Origin: Planococcus citri
Taxonomy: Eukaryota > Arthropoda > Insecta > Hemiptera > Pseudococcidae
Length of the DNA: 64,000 bases
Direction: 5' to 3'
Assembly (NCBI RefSeq): GCF_950023065.1
Contig: NC_088681.1
Coordinates: forward strand, 70,652,836-70,716,835
A model generated the notes under the pieces. The model worked only from the letters and a program-made list of their open reading frames with translations, ran no database searches and was not told where the DNA came from. This document shows positions 45,441 through 55,990 of this stretch, piece by piece (the first letter of the stretch is position 1; every line of letters starts with the position of its first letter). The translations under genes were made by a program, and so were the position numbers.

Positions 45441-48400
45441 TTCTTCAAAAATGATAAATGATGGATAATTTAAAACTCCTCGGGGCTGAATATTTGATCT
45501 GCTTTGAGATAAATTACATACGAATGGGAAAATAGGTGAATTTCAATCCCTATGCAAAGGCTTCACATTCGTGTAAGAAAAAAGACATGGCAATGATGAA
45601 ATTGGTTTTATAATTTTACCTATTTTTTGTTAAACGATAATAGCTTTTCAGCTCCCCTTCCCTTTTTTTCTGCAGTTGATAATTATTCTCCGAAGTTGAC
45701 TCTTCTGCAATAGATACGCAGTTTTCGAGAAAAAAAAATGTCAACGCGATAGCAAAGTTTTGTAAAAAGGGGAAAATACTGTTTTTCAGAATTTTTAGGG
45801 CATTTGTTGAATTTTTCCATGGCAGAGCATTGTGTGATTTGCTCTTTTTTTCACAGACTGGACTTCCTGATCTACAGGGGATTGTTTGAAAAAATTAAAA
45901 CTTAATCGGAAGTTCCCTTTAGAGTTTTAAAAGAAGCATATCCAAAACCCGAGAATTTTGGCTATTCGAGTTGATTTTTGAATTTTTTGAAAATCAATCG
46001 TTTATTGAATTTGGTAGAACCGAATATATAGACGAGATAAAATTCGATGTATTTCGAAATAGGCCACCTGCGAGATGTTTGCACGTGAATGGAGCACCAA
46101 TACGCTTATTCTGAACGAATATCGTACCCCTAACAATACCAATGTTGATATTTACGAGTACTTATTTACAAATAAAACGTACTGTAGCCGGCTCGAAGGC
46201 ATACCTACAGATATTTTTATTTAGATCAATCGATGGTACACACTACACAATACGGTACGGTTCGAACATAAAAAATAAACGCTCGGAGTGCGCTCATCTA
46301 ACGAAATACGAGCAGTGCAATATGAAAAAAGAACCCGAGAGACAGAGAGAGTCTTGAAAGAAAAGAAGACGAAGCTCGTATTGGAAAATTGAATAAAACC
46401 TATCAAAATCATTCGTATTCGATGGCAAAACGGATATTAAGAGAAGTGCTGCGGAAAAATAAAATTTCCCGCTACCTGACGACACGGGCGAAACGCGAAA
46501 AAACATCAATCCGAATGCCTCGAAGTAATTTCCCTCTTTTTCGAATGCTCTGTGGCTCTCCATCTCCAACTTGGTACGAGTATTTGCCTCTCTCTCCCTC
46601 TCTCTCTCGTCTCTCGCGTTTCGTTCAAACAAGCGCGATAAAAAAGATATTACCGCGCAAACTTTAATTTGTTATTTTAAAACGTCGTGTCGCGTCGAAA
46701 AAGGCGAGATTTCTTTTCAGTTACGCCAAATATAGAAATTCGAAGATGTAAATTGAAATTTTATAGCTTTCTATGCGAGCAAAAGTTGTTAATTTTAGAA
46801 TTTGCGAGTCGAAAGTTTTCGCTGCGCCGCTGGAGTCGGGTTTTTTGCGAGGGAGAAATTCGAGCTGTGCTGGTACGATGGTACGAGTACGACACAGAAA
46901 CGAGAATATTTTTGCACATTGCCATAGTATAAGTAGGTATTACTATTCGTATTCGCATCTACGAGTATACCGAACAGAGGGTTTGTTGGTAGGTACGAGT
47001 ACGACAAAAATGTATAGGTACAAAGGAGAAATTCTTCTCTCATCTCGTGTACCAGTAGCTATAGGTAGGTAGGTAGGTAGGTAGGTAAATGAATTCTCGA
47101 TAGAATGAAAACGCGTTTCAAATTTCTGCTTATTTAAGCTGCGTTCGCAACTTTTTATGTTTTAGTCGGATTCTGTTTTTTATTGATTCGTTTCGTTTCG
47201 TTTCGTATTTCTTCGCACGTATGGGGTTAAATTATAGCTCAACTTGTAGGAACGTACCCTATGTTACATACACCAGTGTACGAGTAGGTATTCTATTTCT
47301 ATACACGTGGCAATTTATAAAATGTTGAAGTATTATTTCCAAATGACTAGGCATCAGTAGCATCATCCGCAATTCCTTCCACCAGACGTTACAGAAATGT
47401 TAAAAGTGTCGGAATTATACTTATCCGATTACCCATTTATCGAATTCGCACATTGTTGAGAGGATTTTCAGGAGGAAAAAATCGTAAATCGACTGTAATC
47501 TGAGTTCGTGATATCGCAGATGGATTTTTATCAATTTTCTAATCTCCTCAATCAATTTTAGCTACGGAATATTGTCAAATTGTGTCTCTTGTTGGACGAA
47601 ATTTTTTTTTATCCTTTAATTTTCCTGCTTTTATAGTCACAAACTTACTCTTGGGGTCCATGTTTTAGAAAAAACTGTAAAAATTGGGTCTCAAAACCTA
47701 CAAGTAGGTATGAGAAAAATTGGTTTAAATTTAAACCAATAAATCGAAAATAGAGTAGAAATTTAAATTTAGTTTTTCCCAAATTTGAGACTCTGATTTT
47801 TTTTCGAAGAATAGTCCATTCAATTTTCAAAAAAAAAAAATCACCGAAAATCGAAAAATGAAATTCAGCCCCTCAAATTTAGCCAGATGGAATATTTTTG
47901 GATGCATTTTCGATTTTTTTTCATCCGGTCCAGAAAACTTTCCGCTGGTTTGAATATTTTTCTTGCGAGTGATTATTTATCAATTTCCAATAAAAAAAAT
48001 CTCAAATTAAAAAGTCAAGTCATAGGTTCCTTAAAAATATATAAATGCTGAAAAGAAGTAACTGTCGAGAAGTTTGTATCATGAAAGTAGTCATTCAGGT
48101 ATGCTTCGGAAGAAATGCAGATGGAGATGCTCTATGATTGGTTTTATCGTGTTTGGACCATTACCCAGTTCACATCCTTTTTAGATGCCAGTATTGTGTA
48201 CACAATTCTACTGTCTGTCCTTCCTTCCTTCCATAGCACACGAAGAATAAGGTAATTATGAAGAAAATGGATAAAAATTGGGGTAAATTTACCTATATAT
48301 TTCGTAGATAGGTAAGTATAGACTTTATGTGTACTGCTGGCACATAAATTTTGAAAGACGACCGGAGACTATAAAATGAATAATACACGAGTACATATTA

Positions 48401-48687
48401 TTATATATAGGCGACAACTGGAACTGGAACTGGACGCTATAGCGAATCGACTCTTACACACGTTGAGTATAAAGTCTAACATTACACATACGATTAGTTT
48501 GGAAAACGTTATGGATAGTCGTCTGCGCTACAGTACAAGTACATACGGTACAATACACTCTACGTACGGGGTACGTACCTGTACACCTACTACTCGCACT
48601 CGCGGTTATAGAGTACGCAGCCTGCGATAATGACGACAAGTTGAATACAATATCTACATATACGAGTAGTATACGCGAGGTTGGTTA
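45441..48687. other. Unique stretch, may include the KCTD 3' untranslated region
   Basis: Lies downstream of the minus-strand KCTD stop codon. Candidate minus-strand AATAAA signals exist (for example TTTATT at 47179-47184), but none can be preferred. 47800-47960 is a weak AGTCCGG-family relic (CACCGAAAATCGAAAAATG). Frames around 46142-47072 and 48376-48639 overlap on both strands and are not recognised. Confidence 0.4.
47063..47087. repeat. (GGTA)n microsatellite
   Basis: Six uninterrupted GGTA units, an expanded form of the GTAGGTA motif scattered through the window's unique DNA. Confidence 0.9.
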
Positions 48688-49077
48688 TTAATCTCTACAG
48701 AATACGAATTCGTTATAATGGTTCCAGCGACTTTCTTCGGCGTCCACTCCGGGCTTCAGATCGTTCGGCGATTGGGTGCCGGCTGTACCAGAAGCGCAAC
48801 TACTGGCCAAGTAGAAGCCTTGATCTTGCAGCATGTCGAATGCCTGCTCGATGGATGAATGCTTAAGGTAAAATCGCGCCGTGTATCTGTCCGTTTCGCC
48901 GTGGTCCGGATCTCTGCTTTCGTTTAACGTTGCTCCGAATACGTCCCTGCACAGAGTCACCCTGCCGCAGACTAGGATTCGGGTAATTTTACGGAATTTC
49001 ACGTCCGATAGCACATCCTTGCCGAAGGCGAAACTGCCTCTGTATCCGACCACTATGTAGCCTCTCTTTGGATCCGC
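48688..49077 (-). CDS. KCTD8/12/16-like: KCTD8/12/16-like protein, terminal coding exon (H1 domain)
   Basis: The 129-residue frame matches the C-terminal H1 domain of the KCTD8/12/16 group. It opens ADPKRGYIVVGYRGSFAFGK, continues FRKITRILVCGRVTLCRDVF and FGATLNESRDPD, then RYTARFYLKHSSIEQAFD and finally WNHYNEFVFCRD before TAA. KCTD12 ends in the same way, so the longer tail with an H2 domain found in KCTD8/16 is absent. In vertebrates these proteins are GABA-B receptor auxiliary subunits: an N-terminal T1/BTB domain assembles them and H1 tunes G-protein signalling. An acceptor (GTTTTTGAAACAG) precedes GCGGATCC, so the exon begins at 49077 in phase 0 and the in-frame ATG upstream is intronic. 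The BTB exon was not found in 49-64 kb, implying a long intron or an exon beyond the window. Codon use is less A/T-biased than in surrounding DNA. Confidence 0.93.
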   Translation of the reverse strand, partial: ADPKRGYIVVGYRGSFAFGKDVLSDVKFRKITRILVCGRVTLCRDVFGATLNESRDPDHGETDRYTARFYLKHSSIEQAFDMLQDQGFYLASSCASGTAGTQSPNDLKPGVDAEESRWNHYNEFVFCRD

Positions 49078-49496
49078 CTGTTTCAAAAACAATCGATTGC
49101 AAACTATCAGATTAGAATGGATTCGATAAACTTTACGATGCTAGTGTAACTATATTATTGTAATTTAAACCCTCAAGTTCACCTTATCATATCGTACAGG
49201 TACCTACCCTATATCCTTACCTAGTCTTATACCAGATACCTTGGCAAATTTTATGACTGCGGTTGGCTTAACTTTCCGCCATATTTAATTCATAATCGTT
49301 AAACCGAATGAGTAAAACTCGAGTAAAGCTCAAAACTACCTACCTATACCTGGCCAAGGAAAGTATCCCAAACGCCATTATAGTTTTTGAACTGGACGAA
49401 GGGGAATCGAAAGAGGACCTCAAAGTACTCCACCAGTAAAACTTTCATGTGCTGAAACTCTTATTTTTCATTTTAGACTAATGGTCCGTCATATGA
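49078..49496. other. Probable intron of the KCTD-like gene
   Basis: Begins (minus strand) with the acceptor at 49078-49080. Single-copy looking DNA with GTACCTACC motifs. TGGTCCGTCATATGA at about 49482 resembles an AGTCCGG terminus only weakly. Confidence 0.5.
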
Positions 49497-49551
49497 ATAA
49501 TATTCCTAAGGACCACCTTCCCCTCAACTCCCAAAAAGAGTAGCACTGAGC

Positions 49552-50703
49552 CAAATACTATCAACTACAGGGTTGTAAGGTAATTTATGTCGGTAAATTA
49601 CGGCGGTATTTTACCGTATTTTACCGTATTTTACCAAAAGTTTATTACCGTATTTTACCGTAAATTACCAAAAAGCATTTTTTGCCACATTATTTGAAAG
49701 TTGAAAGGATGAATCAACAGCTGAAGATGATTGGCATCAAAATTTACAATTAATTTGCATAAATGCTAATGATAATTGATGCATGTTACATATAAACAGG
49801 AAAATGTCTTGAAAATTACCAAACAATTCCCAGAAAATTATTCACAATTGGTCAAAAACTTAAAAAAAAATGGCAAATGGCATCATATCGTGAAAACATG
49901 TTGAAATCAATTGAAATGTCATTAAAATAAAATGTACTTCAAAGTTCAAAATCATTAAATTTTGGTTATTTCAATCATTAAAATAACCAAATTGGTCAAT
50001 TTTTGATTTGTTGACAATTTTGAATGATTTTAATTTTTAATTATAATTTTAATCCATGCTTTATTGCTTTCCAGTTTTATGGTTATTGGTTAATGGTTAT
50101 ACAATTAATTTTTCCCCATTGGCCATCTTTCATCACTTTTTAGTTTTTATTTTTAGTAATTTTCAGTAACTTCAAGGTTTTTTAAGTGTTGTTAATGTAA
50201 TTTTTAACCCCTTCATAGTTTCATATTGTTTTCAAATTTCAAGCAGAAAATTATTGAAATTTCCACCCATCATATAATAATACACAATTTTATAAGTTTG
50301 AACCTTTGAAGGGTTGAACACTATAAGTTCATTACATTATTCAAGATGGTAAAATACGGTAAAATACCGTATTTTACCGTATTTTACCGCCGTATTTTAC
50401 CAGCGAATAAATTACGGTAATTTAACAACCCTGATCAACTAACAATACTGGTAACTCCATCAAAAAATGGTGTTTTATCCTCCTAGAGGCCTGGCCAGTA
50501 ACTAAATTTTACACAAGCATCTGATTTGCTGATTTGAATCACGCGGACTTGCGAGATTCAAACCAGTTATGAACCAACCAATCAGAGCATTTTTGATAAG
50601 AGTTAGTTTCTGTCCAGGCCGTTCAGATCGTGCTTTTGCTGCGACAAAAACGCCCAATGTATTTTAAATGGACTTGCCAGTATTGTTAAGTTAATAGTAT
50701 TTG
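49552..50703. mobile_element. MITE with 7-bp duplication ACTGAGC, split by a hAT element
   Basis: Left end CAAATACTATCAACTAACAA and right end TTAAGTTAATAGTATTTG form inverted repeats of about 38 bases (through CAATACTGG and CCAGTATTG). ACTGAGC flanks at 49545-49551 and 50704-50710. The hAT element 49568-50433 sits inside its left terminal repeat, so the MITE itself is only about 278 bases. The superfamily is open; 7-bp duplications are uncommon (some P- and Dada-type elements). Confidence 0.8.
49568..50433. mobile_element. hAT-type MITE (CAGGGTTG ends, 8-bp duplication ATCAACTA)
   Basis: Starts CAGGGTTGTAAGGTAATTTA and ends TTAACAACCCTG. The 8-bp duplication ATCAACTA flanks at 49560-49567 and 50434-50441. 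Both sub-terminal regions have arrays of GTATTTTACC (49606-49668 and 50346-50400), likely transposase-binding repeats. No transposase is present. Length is 866 bases. Confidence 0.93.
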
Positions 50704-51323
50704 ACTGAGCTGTCCACTTCCGTGGCATACCAGCACTGGAAAGATGCCTCAAAGGAGGCTGGACCCAGGAGGATAATCTCAACAGCCCAGAGACAGTTGT
50801 TCACTCAAGGAGGCCTGGAGCATCCATACTCCATGATATTCAGTGACCATATCTACACACCTGCTACGCAATACCTGGTGCTTCCTGGAATTCAAGAGCG
50901 ATTCTACACCCCAGTCAGTGCTGCCAGCATGGGGGATCTTCTCCCATACAAACAATATCTTGACATGCACAAACCAACACCTCATGATATCAAGACCAGA
51001 CTCATCTCCTCTGCTGCAGAAGTAATCCGGAGAAGAAGCTTGGGAAATATGGCTTTAACAGCGGTTGAGTCCAATGGGCTACTCACTCTGGAGGAAGCAA
51101 ATGAAGACATATTTCTACAAGGGCCCTCCTTTGCACTGGCACACTGCATCAGCCAAGACCTCAGAATGTCTGCTGGGATAGCGAGGGACTTCATCTGCCA
51201 CTTTGGAGGTAGAGAGATGCTGCTGACCCAACCAGTGATGCATGGAAACTTACCGCGGTAACTTACCTGAGAACTTGCCGGTAAGTTACCATGACATAAA
51301 TTACCATAAGTTACCGCGGTAAT

Positions 51324-51463
51324 AGGTTTGTTTGTTTTCTCGGGTTTCTTGTCGGGTTTTGCCCCGCGCTACCCCGCGCAACCCACGCGCTAAACCCGTT
51401 TAGGGCTGCGCGGGGTAGCGCGGGGCAAAACCCGACAAGAAACCCGAACAAAACGAACAAACC
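51324..51463. repeat. Strong 140-base hairpin with GC-rich core
   Basis: Left arm 51324-51380 and right arm 51407-51463 pair over about 57 bases with one mismatch and a one-base indel. They share the phrases CGGGTTTCTTGTCGGG and GCCCCGCGCTACCCCGCGC. The loop is 26 bases. No clear duplication flanks it. It may be a small inserted element or part of the hAT internal sequence. Confidence 0.9.
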
Positions 51464-51690
51464 TTATTTATAAATTTTCAACAGAAATGTTGACAAGGGT
51501 AATTTTGGACATTTGCATGTGCTCCTATAGCTGTCTAGATACAACAAGTTACAATTTTTCAATGTGTATGTAAATAAATAGGTAGGTACCAAGGTACCGA
51601 TTACAAATCTTCAAAAGTTGTATTTTTTTCTTTTTGAATGCTGTGTCTGTGTGGTTTGAACAATCTCACATCATGATTCATGACTGATTT

Positions 51691-52291
51691 CAGGGCTTGC
51701 AAACCGAAACCAAAACCGAAACCGAAACCCTCAAAAACCGATTAAAATTGCTCAAAACCGAAACCAAAACCGAAACCAGGAGCGTTATTTTCCTACAACT
51801 AAAACCAAAACCGAAACCGGGAGCGTTATTTTCTCAAATTCAAAACCGAAACCGAGAGCGTAACCAATTGAAAACTGAATTGGTTTTGGTTTTGGAATTT
51901 TTCAGGTAATTAGCCCAATTAATACTGCATTTTTGGTAAAAATGAAGTAAAAACTGATGCTAAAGGTAAAAAGGCCTGAAAACTAAAAAAATTGACAAAT
52001 TTGGCACTGCCAAAGTGCAGCTTTCTAGTCACATACACAAAGCACTTGAAAAAATGATCACTTTCTTGGCCTTCTTCCTTCTAAAAAAAGGAGAAAAAAG
52101 GAAAAAACCAAAACCAAAACCAAAACCGAAACCGATTCCTTTGAAATCAAACCCTTTAAGCAAAACCGGAACGAGAGAGATATTATTTCTGAAAACCTAA
52201 ACCAAAACCAAAACCGAAACCTTTACTTTTTCAAAAAACACAAAACCGAAACCAAAACCGAGAGTGATATCTATCCGGTTTTCAAGCCCTG
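51691..52291. mobile_element. hAT-type MITE nested in another hAT (CAGGGCTTG ends, duplication ACTGATTT)
   Basis: Starts CAGGGCTTGCAAACCG and ends CCGGTTTTCAAGCCCTG. ACTGATTT flanks at 51683-51690 and 52292-52299. It is filled with tandem CCGAAACCAAAA units near both ends (51700-51870, 52105-52260). Frames through it (51697-51909, 52015-52200) are lysine-, threonine- and proline-rich by-products of this array. Length is 601 bases. Confidence 0.93.
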
Positions 52292-52965
52292 ACTGATTTT
52301 AGTTTACTTTTTTAATTGAAAAGTTTCCATATCCACAGCTATCAAATTTTCCTAGGTTTTTTAAGATGAAAAAATTGCTAAACTAAAAAAGAACTCAAAG
52401 AAGTGAAGGAATTCCAGAAATTGAGCAAAATCAATAATCAAAAATCAAGCATTATTTTACTTGTTTTTTTTTAAATTCATTTTTATTTTTTCATTTTTAA
52501 ATGTGAAGAATTTTCATTTTGAAAAAAATTTGAGAAATCATCAATAATTATTTTTTTTTTGAAAATTATTGTTGGGGTGCGTTGTGATTAGGAATTTTTT
52601 GAAAAATGAGTGGGAGGGGCAGAATGCAGAAATTTTTGTTCTGCCCTAGCCCAAATGAGCAGAATTGGGAAATTGGGAAATCTGCTCAAGTCCCTAGCCA
52701 TTTCTGTCAGTTGTTGGAAGTTTTGGATGATTTTAAGTTAACCATCATCTCAATTCTGATCTTCTGATTCTGAACCATTTTGGTGAAACTTTATAAGTTA
52801 CTTAAATTACTGGTAACTTACTAGTTACCCAATTATAAATTACCGGTAACTTAGCATCACTGGACCCAACCACACAATGTGGGGGAAGTGGCTACTCTAA
52901 AGCGTAAAATCAAAGGCATAGTGAGCCAGAGTCACTACATCCATGAAGGTCAAAGAAGTAGCTGT

Positions 52966-53335
52966 AAGCTTCAAAATGACTTGAAATCCACCTGCAGTTA
53001 ACGCAATAGCGTATTGAAATCAGTTTGCAGAGTGACTTTCAGCTTTCCAACTCCATTTGATGAAATTTCTACAAAATGTCAAATTTCAAAAATCGAATAG
53101 AGGCTCCTAAAATTTTCAAAAAGTCGCTGAAGGTTACAAAATTACTTAAACCTACCAGCAGTCGACCTAATAACGTGTTTAAATTGGAGTGCAGCGTTGA
53201 TTTTGGATGTCCAGCCTCATTTAATAAAATTGTGTAAAAATTTTGAGCATCAAAAATCCGCTGGAGGCTCCAGAACTGCTTAAAAAGGTTTAAAACGATT
53301 TCCAATTGATTTGGCAGGTTGAAAATAAGGTATAC
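52966..53335. repeat. AGTCCGG-family fragment
   Basis: Two modules (CTTGAAATCCACCTGCAGTT, CAACTCCATTTGATGAAATT, CTGGAGGCTCCAGAACTGC near 53267). Truncated on the left against the macrodomain-like ORF and on the right at GGTATACC, where the LINE begins. Confidence 0.85.
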
Positions 53336-54803
53336 CAGTCTAATCATATTGAACATCTTTGTAAATCATGTATGAAAAAGTTTAATCTAATGAGAAAATT
53401 GTTGCATACATCTTTTGGAGCTGATCGTGCTACTTTACTCCTGATTTATAGATCTCTAATTAGATCAAAATGTGACCATGGTGCTGCAATTTATGGATCT
53501 GCTACTCCAAACATCTTGAACCGACTTAATGCACTGCTCTCTGGCTTGCTACTGGGGCCTTCAGAACATCGCCTACTATCAGCCTACTGTATGAAAGTAA
53601 TGAATGGCCATTAAACCTACGTAGAAAACGTATTGTATTGAATATGATTGCACATTTGGGATCATCACCTTCAATTTCAGCTGCCAATTTGATAAATAAC
53701 AATTCTGAAAAAAGGAAATTTCACTTTTTCAACTATGCCAACACTGCTTTACAATCTATGAACATTTCATTGCCCACTCTCGATTTTACCACCTTGGGAA
53801 CAACTGAAGGTAAAGCTTGACTTCACCTTATTACAAAATTTTGGAAAAAACCAACATAGTGATGTAATTAAAAGAGCCTATCGGAACTAATACATAATTA
53901 CCAAAATTGTGTCAAAATATGGCTCATTTGTTGGATGTGCAGTGCTTGGCGATAAATTTGATGTTATTCGTTATTCACTACCATCATTCTACTCTACTCT
54001 CTCTGCTGAATTATTTGCAATCAAACTAGCAGTTCAACAAACTTCAAGAATGTAAAATAAATCTCTTATTCTTACTGATTCAGCTAGCGCACTTCACTGC
54101 TTATTAGATTCTCATCATCATTCTCAACATCCACTCGCCAAAGAAATAATCTCTCATTTGACCTGATTCCATATTGGTCAAGTTACACTAGCATGGATTC
54201 CTGGACACAAAGGCATTGAAGGGAACAAATCAGTTGACAAAATGGCAAAAGAAGCAGCCTCACTCAACTAGTACCAAACATACCAGTCCATAGTGTTGCC
54301 TTTAAAACTGTGGTGAAAAACCAGCTATACTTAGAATGGTCTAATAATTGGAACTGTACCGACACATGTAATGTAATAAACTGAGATCCAATAAACCTTC
54401 AGTCAAATTCTGGTCCACCTCCTACCAAATCAACCGCCAAGTCTGGCTACGGGCCTGCGCCAAGAGGAATCAGTTCTGTGTAAAATGCGTGTTGGTCACT
54501 CAAAACTTACTCATGCCTATCTCCTTGAAAAAAAAACCTCCTCCTTTATGTACCCTATGTTCTGTCCAAATCACAATACAGCACATATTAGTAGACTGTC
54601 CAAAATATTGTGAATTGAGAAATAAGTACAAACTACCAAATACTTTACCAAATATTCTACTTGATGACTTAGAGACCATAGCCAACCTATTTAAGTTCCT
54701 TCAATCCAGTGGACTTTCAACTCAACTGTAACCTTTTTACCTGCCATGCCTCTGGCCTTTGTTGCAGTAAAGGCACATTAATGGAAAACATAAAATAAAG
54801 TAA
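53336..54803 (+). pseudogene. Non-LTR retrotransposon, 3' half (RT end, RNase H, knuckle)
   Basis: Opens with HLCKSCMKKFNLMRKLLHTS and LLLIYRSLIRSKCDHGAAIY, the helical region after the reverse-transcriptase core in R1/Jockey/I-type LINEs. An RNase H domain follows at about 53910-54270 with VGCAVLGD, LSAELFAIKLAV, LTDSASALHCLL and AWIPGHKGIEGNKSVDKMAK. The first catalytic Asp (usually in TDGSK) has been lost, and stops interrupt several places. The tail has CTLCSVQITIQHILVDCPKY, a CxxC...H...C knuckle (54550-54610), and then an A-rich end with ATAAAATAAAG near 54790-54800. The layout equals that of the minus-strand copy at 7253-8936, but the sequence is diverged enough to be another family. 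Confidence 0.9.
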
Positions 54804-54829
54804 GTTACTTATAATTTTTAGATTATCAA

Positions 54830-55110
54830 TCGCTAAAAAACTTGAATTTTCGGCAATAAGCAAGACTTTTGGACAATTTCTGATAAAAAAGGAGGCAGGT
54901 ACAACTTTTTGGATTTTTTTGCCAAAAACGAGAATTTTTGACAATTTTTGACAAAAAATGGTAGGTAGGTCTAGGTACTTCATCGCCATCTTTGTTCAAA
55001 ATGAAAGACTTTTTTAAGTCAATTTTTCGGTTCAAAAAGTACATCAATTTGGTCACCAAAAGCGTAATTTTTGGAAAAAGCATACGTTAGTCCCAAACCG
55101 CAATAATTAC
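54830..55110. repeat. Degenerate A/T tract
   Basis: Units such as GCAATAAGCAAGACTTTTGG and GCCAAAAACGAGAATTTTTG, of the same class as 760-1260, starting just after the LINE tail. Confidence 0.5.
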
Positions 55111-55239
55111 AAATTTCAGCTGCTCGAATTGATTTTTCAAGTTTTTGCAAATTTTTGAAAATTTAAAACTGATTAATGGAATATTCTACATATTATTCTG
55201 TAAAAATGATGGAAATTAGTTCTGAAACTGATACAACTT

Positions 55240-55990
55240 CTTCGAACTGAATTCCACTATTTCTGGTCATTCTGGAGCCTCCAGCGCAATTTCCGATTTC
55301 TCTATAATTTGAAAATTTCCCCAGAAAGCGTGGAAATTAATTTGGGCAGCTAGAAATCGAGTTGTGACCTATTTTCAACCTATTTGTAGCGTTAGTTAAT
55401 TGTCATTAGAGTCGATTTCCTGTTGGACAACTCGAAGGTTTTTTTGCCTACATTCTCCAGTTCATATAGTTAAAAAATGTAAGTCTGGTCAAAAAAACGC
55501 ATTTGGGGTATCCGTCTGAAAATCCAGAGAAATGTGGGTAAACTCATTGAATGGGCCCGAATCCAAAAGAAGCCATAACTGGATTTTCAGCTACCCAAAT
55601 TAATTTCCACGTCTTCTAAAAAAATTTTAAAATTTTGAAGAAATCAAAAATTGCGCCAGAGGCTCCAGAATGTCTTAAAATTACCTTTAGTTGATTCAGA
55701 ACGTTGAAATTAAGTTGAAGTAAAAAATAGTTTCCAAACTTCGTAGAAATTTTGTGAAAATTTCAACTTTCAAAAATTTCGTCGAGCCTTTAGAACTGCC
55801 TAAAATGATACGAAAACGATTTTAATCAATTCAGGTGAGAGGGGGGCGGGAGTCGAAAATAAGGGACATAAAATTTTAGGGTTTCACGTCAATTTGATGA
55901 AATTTAAATTTTTTCCTCATATTATTTGGCCCTTTGATGTTCAAAAACTCATCAGAAATTAAAATGAAATTTCGGCTGGTGGTTTTAAAA
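55240..55990. repeat. Diverged repeat with inverted arms, distantly related to AGTCCGG modules
   Basis: About 55260-55380 (CATTCTGGAGCCTCCAGCGC, GTGGAAATTAATTTGGGCAG) is repeated inverted at about 55560-55690 (CTACCCAAATTAATTTCCAC, GCGCCAGAGGCTCCAGAATG). The right side then continues with the usual module, 'TTTGATGAAATTTAAATTT'. No duplication was found. Confidence 0.55.

Larger units (their letters stand above)
51233..52862. mobile_element. hAT-type element (CAGTGATGC ends, 8-bp duplication GACCCAAC)
   Basis: Starts CAGTGATGCATGGAAACTTACC (trimmed: CAGTGATGC is exact) and ends GCATCACTG. GACCCAAC flanks at 51225-51232 and 52863-52870. Sub-terminal repeats are of the TTACCGCGGTAA and TTACCGGTAA kind (51250-51322 and 52800-52852). 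It interrupts the macrodomain-like ORF and carries a hairpin (51324-51463) and a third hAT element (51691-52291). Without the latter it is about 1.0 kb and non-autonomous. Confidence 0.93.
49497..52965 (+). pseudogene. Macrodomain-like ORF broken by nested transposons
   Basis: Three collinear pieces share one reading frame once the insertions and one copy of each duplication are set aside: 49497-49551, 50704-51232 and 52863-52965. The middle piece has an uncharacterised N-terminal part (AYQHWKDASKEAGPRRIIST, YTPATQYLVLPGIQERFY). This is followed by the macrodomain-like ALAHCISQDLRMSAGIARDF and FGGREMLL; the 'HCIS.D.RM..GIA..F...FGG' pattern is that of ADP-ribose-binding macrodomains of the OARD1/TARG1 type. 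After the second insertion, GEVATLKRK fits the next strand of the same fold. The reading breaks off near 52965 in AGTCCGG repeat, so the C-terminal half is missing. The N-terminal region is not something I recognise; the ORF may itself be transposon-borne. Confidence 0.7.

Noticed and set aside
46294..47072. Several overlapping ORFs on both strands
   Set aside because: Mutually overlapping, low-complexity (CTCTCT and GAGAGA derived) and without domains.
49480..49510. TGGTCCGTCATATGA as a left end of an AGTCCGG element enclosing the macrodomain-like ORF
   Set aside because: Only partial similarity to the terminus, and no matching right end or duplication was found.
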